NCBI GenBank assembly: GCA_963920765.1
Contig: OY987248.1
Location: forward strand, 13,798,539 to 13,862,538
DNA: 64,000 nt
Direction of reading: 5' to 3'
Origin: Ulota crispa
Taxonomy: Eukaryota; Streptophyta; Bryopsida; Orthotrichales; Orthotrichaceae
The notes under the pieces: generated by a model
What the model was told of the DNA's origin: nothing
The model's database searches: none
The model's input: only the letters and a program-made list of their open reading frames with translations
Shown here: in pieces, positions 59,701 through 64,000 of the stretch
Position numbering within the stretch: the first letter of the stretch is position 1
How the letters are laid out: every line of letters begins with the position of its first letter
Translations under genes and position numbers: made by a program

Positions 59701-62700
59701 GAAGTGCTTCATGAAAGATTATTTTGTATGCATATTTCATTTATTAACAATTTGTGATTTAGAATTGTAAAATTTTTCTGCATTCACTTTAAAATTGAAG
59801 AGATTTGAATGTTACCAGATAAGAGTAGATACCAACACGGATAAAACTAAAAAATTCTTTCACAAAATATTGAAAAAAATTACCGCATCTGTATTTTTAT
59901 CTTACATTGGAAAATACAATCTTCACTTTCATCACACACAATTTAAGAGTAACGTTACAAAATGTAATGTGGCAAGATTAACAATGTCAATTGATGATGG
60001 CAAACATTTCTGAAAGAACTGTAGTTTATCACATTAAGTATGCAAAGAATTACTCTTTTGCAACTCAAATTGAAGTTCAAAGCTTGTATTACTTCATCAC
60101 TTTTATCATTTTATTAGTATATATAATCATGTACAAAGATAGAACCAACATTCTAAAGCAAATATACTTTTTTATATTTAGTGATAAAGTTCATGATTTG
60201 GCATTTGTCTAACATTGTATGTCTTTACATTAAAGTTGGTTATTGGATTTAAGTTTACTCTCACAGAGCATTGAATATTTAGAGATAGTTCTAATGCACA
60301 GTTCAAATGTGCTACAACAAATTATTTTGCAGAAAAATATCTCATAATTACTTACAATTATAAAAATACGTTTTTTTTTTTTGAATTAATTTATGGTAAA
60401 TGCAAGTTAAATGATGCAAGCTTTATTAGGAAGAGAATGCTTGTAGCTAATAAATTTAAAATTCCTTATGTCCACTGCAAAATGTTATATAAATGGTGCA
60501 GTTTTTAAATGCAAAATATAATATACATATTGTCAATTCATAATCTCAATCAAATACTTCTTCACCATATTTAACATTTTGGCACATTGAAAACAGAGAA
60601 GTTAACCATAATGACAATTTGAAATACAATATCATCTTGGATTTCAGAAGTTTATACTTTATTATAAAATTTTCTATGACAGATTCTACTCAACTTAAAA
60701 CGTGAACATTATTTTGTATTTGCATTTCTTGTGTTGATAGTGACTGAAATAATTGTGAGAGGCTTTCACATGTGCAATACTAGCGGGTATTAAAATTGAT
60801 ATCTATCAGCGTTATCGCAAATTGAGAACGTGTTAAACAGATGGATGAAGTCAAAATTGATTGTACGATAAAGACAATATTTTTATGTAGATGGAATGCG
60901 CCTTGGGAATTTGTTGAGTATTTAGCGGCAATCTTGCGTCCTTAGCTGATTATTCACTTCTCACTTCAATATTCTTTTTTTAGTTGATCTTTTGTAGATT
61001 TATCATATAGCTGACTTTAAATTAATATAAAGATAAAATTAAAGAAAAGAACTCACAAAATACAAAATAGATAGAATGAGACAATGCACACGAGCTGCCA
61101 TCTATACGATGGACCTTGAAACTTTAAATGCACTATCTTTTTGCTAAAACTCTAGATTGTAAATATAGAATAGTTTTCAATGGTGTGGATGATCAATTCT
61201 ACTTAGTCATCGCAACAATAAATGAGATTGCCTTGTGGGTTAATCTAAACTGCACGCAATAATGTTTACAAAGCATAAATGAAATAAAAATGACAACAAG
61301 CCTTCGAATCCAACTATAAATATAAATCCTACATCTTACACATTGTTACGAAATGTGGCGTCAAGGGTCTCTCCGTATTGTAGTGCTTTTGTGTATGCTA
61401 ATTTGTTACTAACATATGGATTCATGGACATGTCCCTAACATGTAGCATGCATCCAATGGATGAATTTCATTTGCTATGGTTATGTATGAGTGCATGTAG
61501 TGGCACACAAGTTTTTGACTTGACCTCTTTAACAAGTCAAACTTTTTGAACAAATTTGAAAATGTTACTAGTAATCTTTACTTGTAATTGATATTTTACC
61601 ATTAGTGAAGATTTCTTATTTTCTATTTACTTGCACTTGTTGATTCTTCTTTTGTAGAGTGCAAGATGCTTGATTATTTGTGATTAAAACCTAATTCTTA
61701 AGACTGTACTATACAAACTTGTATATTAGTTTGATTTTCATTTATTTGTAGGATTGTAACTTTTGATATATTATGTTTATTGATTTTTTTTACACATCAA
61801 TATAGATAATAAAACAAACTCAAAACATTCTTTTTTAAATCTTTATTTCTTCATGTCTTTAAGTTTTTAAATTTGAAATAAAATAACAATTTTTTTTCAA
61901 ACAACAAGTCTTACAAATGCAGCAACCTTCTAACTACTACCACAAGTGACTCAGAACTTCAAGTGTTAAGCATGTTAATATGTTGAAAAACCCTTCAAAC
62001 ACTCCAGCACACATCCAAATTTTTACTCATTATAAACTATTGTCTAAAAGATATATGAGTTCAAAATGAAAGTTCTTCTCCCTCTTTGACAACTAATTAT
62101 TGCTCATGTATTCCTTTATAACTTTTGATTTTAAACTCTTGTATACATAATTAATATTAATTTAGAAAGCTGATACAATAGATTAAATATCTAATTTTTT
62201 TTATTACAAACAAAGCCTTTGTCCATACATTATATTTAATTAAAATTTGGGACTTAAATTATTAGGACGCACCTAATCTCCCAACTTCTACACACCATAA
62301 GTCTTCCAATAAATCTCCAAACAACTTGAATGATAATTTTTTAGAAAGCTAAACTAATAATCTATTACTCCTACATAATACAAAAGAAAACCTCAACTTT
62401 AACAAAAAAATATGGCTCTTGAAGGTTTTGGCCTTGTTCCAATAAAATAATGGTCAACCTCCAAATCTTCACACCTCCATAACTTCTTTTTTGAAGCATC
62501 AAATCTCAAGTATAATGACTTCATAAAAAGCTAAAACAATGATAATCACTTTTTGCAAATCTTGATGCAAAATTATATTTTTTTTATCAACCTTCAAACC
62601 AAGGCTTTTCAGATAATTATTTTTCAATCACAAAAAAATTCTAGCTCATATTACACTTAATAAAATCTATCTTTTTTTTGCAATCCATGCATGAAGTTGT

Positions 62701-64000
62701 TGCGTAATTTGGCCTAGATTTAGTTCATAAATTTTTAGATATTCTGTTATGAGCCAAATCTTTGAAACAATCCTCATTGCTTCCTCTGCCTTGTACTTTT
62801 TTGAATCATCAATTGTCTACCATTTTTTTCAGTTTTTTATTGATATGATTTGAATTCATTTGAAATCAATGCAACTCTTTTGCCATTCTTCTAGTACTTT
62901 TTAAAGAAAAAATGTTACAATACATAATAGTTAAGCTGTCTTTCTTTTTTGTCATAGATTAAGATCCCAACTTGGTGGAAGACTTCTCCTTGAGACTATC
63001 TTAACTAGTTGTCTTTTTAACTTGCAAATAATTTTGATTTTTGTTTCAAATTTCTCAATGTTATCATTTTTTGTCTTCCGTTTTACAAGATACTCCTTTG
63101 TCCTTTTGCTCTTGAATTTATTGACAATCCAAGCCTTCTCAAAGCTAAAGTAGCATTTCACCGATTTCTTTTGTTTTATTTTGAGTAAATGCATGAGAGT
63201 CTTTTCTAACTGTAGTATTATATTAACCCACTAGAGAATCAGTCATTAACCTTAGTATCTTCTTTGTTTAATGCACCTAAAAAATTATAGTCTATTTTCA
63301 AATACTGTTTCTCTTTTTGTAGCATTTGAACAAGTTTTATAGCCCAATTCCTCCACTAAAAACAAATACCTAGTTTTAACATCTACGACTTCAATTTAGT
63401 GATGTTGTAATTACTATTGCTTTTCCCGGTCATTATTTATTTAAAATACCTAACAATTGCCAATGTTGTTTCTTGTTTTTTTCATCAATTCTTCAACATA
63501 ACTTAACTTGAAAAACTAAGCCACACTCACTTGTGTTGCTTTTTATGGAAATCCTCATTTATGCCTCATCAAGTCACATAACCACTTGCTCAATTTGTTA
63601 TTTAGTTTTTCTAAACTTTCAACGACTTCAACATTTCTTTAGTTACTTAACTACCTCCACAGCAATTCTCATTTTTCCACTTGAAAAACCTTAATTATTA
63701 AACTCATGATTTTTGATTGTTTTTTACTTCCAAACTTAGCAAAAATTAACCATCATCTATTTCTAGCCAAGCAACGTGCTTGTCATTAGCACTTCACAAC
63801 TCTCGATGTGCGTCATTCACATCTATTCCATTCTGAGAAATATTTTTGTTTAACTCTCTTGGAGTTTATCTTAATTTTCTTTTTACTCTTTTGAAATCTT
63901 TCATGATTCATATGAACCATTTTGCACTTGCAAAATATACTTCAAGAACTTACTAATGTGTTTCACTTAGCAATAGAGGCCATTCTCCTTTTTCATTTTA
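56769..64000. other. Very AT-rich, no gene or element supported
   Basis: More than 7 kb of low-GC sequence. The longest open frames (about 60-100 codons, for example 58227-58532 and 62952-63194) have AT-driven composition (Ile, Asn, Lys, Phe, Tyr) and no motifs. Around 57095-57260 GC rises locally, with an open frame overlapping in two frames, but I cannot identify it. I see no RNA genes, tandem arrays or paired element ends here. Confidence 0.35.

Overview
The window is AT-rich nuclear DNA of a eukaryote, almost certainly a land plant or close streptophyte. All three recognisable host genes are split by GT-AG introns and are plant-like: a HYDIN-like axonemal gene, an INO80-complex subunit gene (PAPA-1 plus HIT zinc finger) and a decayed YjeF_N/NAD(P)HX-epimerase gene. 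HYDIN is kept only where motile cilia or flagella are built, so within plants this points to a lineage with swimming sperm (bryophyte, lycophyte, fern, cycad/Ginkgo, or a charophyte alga). I cannot name the species from the sequence.

Layout. 1-14312 (+): the 3' part of a HYDIN-like gene, 14 exons and about 2319 codons visible, with the 5' part outside the window. Its introns are packed with small inverted-repeat elements. 14313-23564: no host gene; mainly TTAA-bounded elements whose ends read TTAA-CCCnTnA. 23565-27138 (-): an apparently intact 8-exon INO80B/Ies2-like gene of 743 codons, with a pyrimidine-rich (sense strand) upstream region. 28693-43454: a patchwork of dead genes and elements. 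A YjeF_N pseudogene (-) is split by a roughly 10 kb degenerate Ty3/gypsy LTR retrotransposon (29608-39723), followed by an unidentified decayed multi-exon gene (40692-43385, -). 44259-46549: a Tourist-like MITE, a foldback, and unexplained sequence. 46550-51310: a degenerate transposon of the CACTA/Plavaka (KDZ-related) type. 51312-53694: CACTA-ended MITEs nested in another TTAA element. 55225-56768: a TTAA-bounded segment carrying a GH31 glycosidase fragment. 56769-64000: very AT-rich, with no gene I can support.

The two live-looking genes (HYDIN-like and INO80B-like) are unrelated in function and show no sign of co-regulation. The rest is mobile DNA and decay products. Many stop codons in the dead elements fall where CAG or CGA codons are expected, as produced by cytosine deamination of methylated DNA.

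Most unusual points: a C4HC3-like PHD finger fused to the C-terminus of the retrotransposon integrase; a large TTAA-bounded element family, two of whose members share one TTAA; a 37-bp GC-rich minisatellite in the retrotransposon leader that is open in all three minus-strand frames; and a GH31 gene fragment inside a TTAA element.
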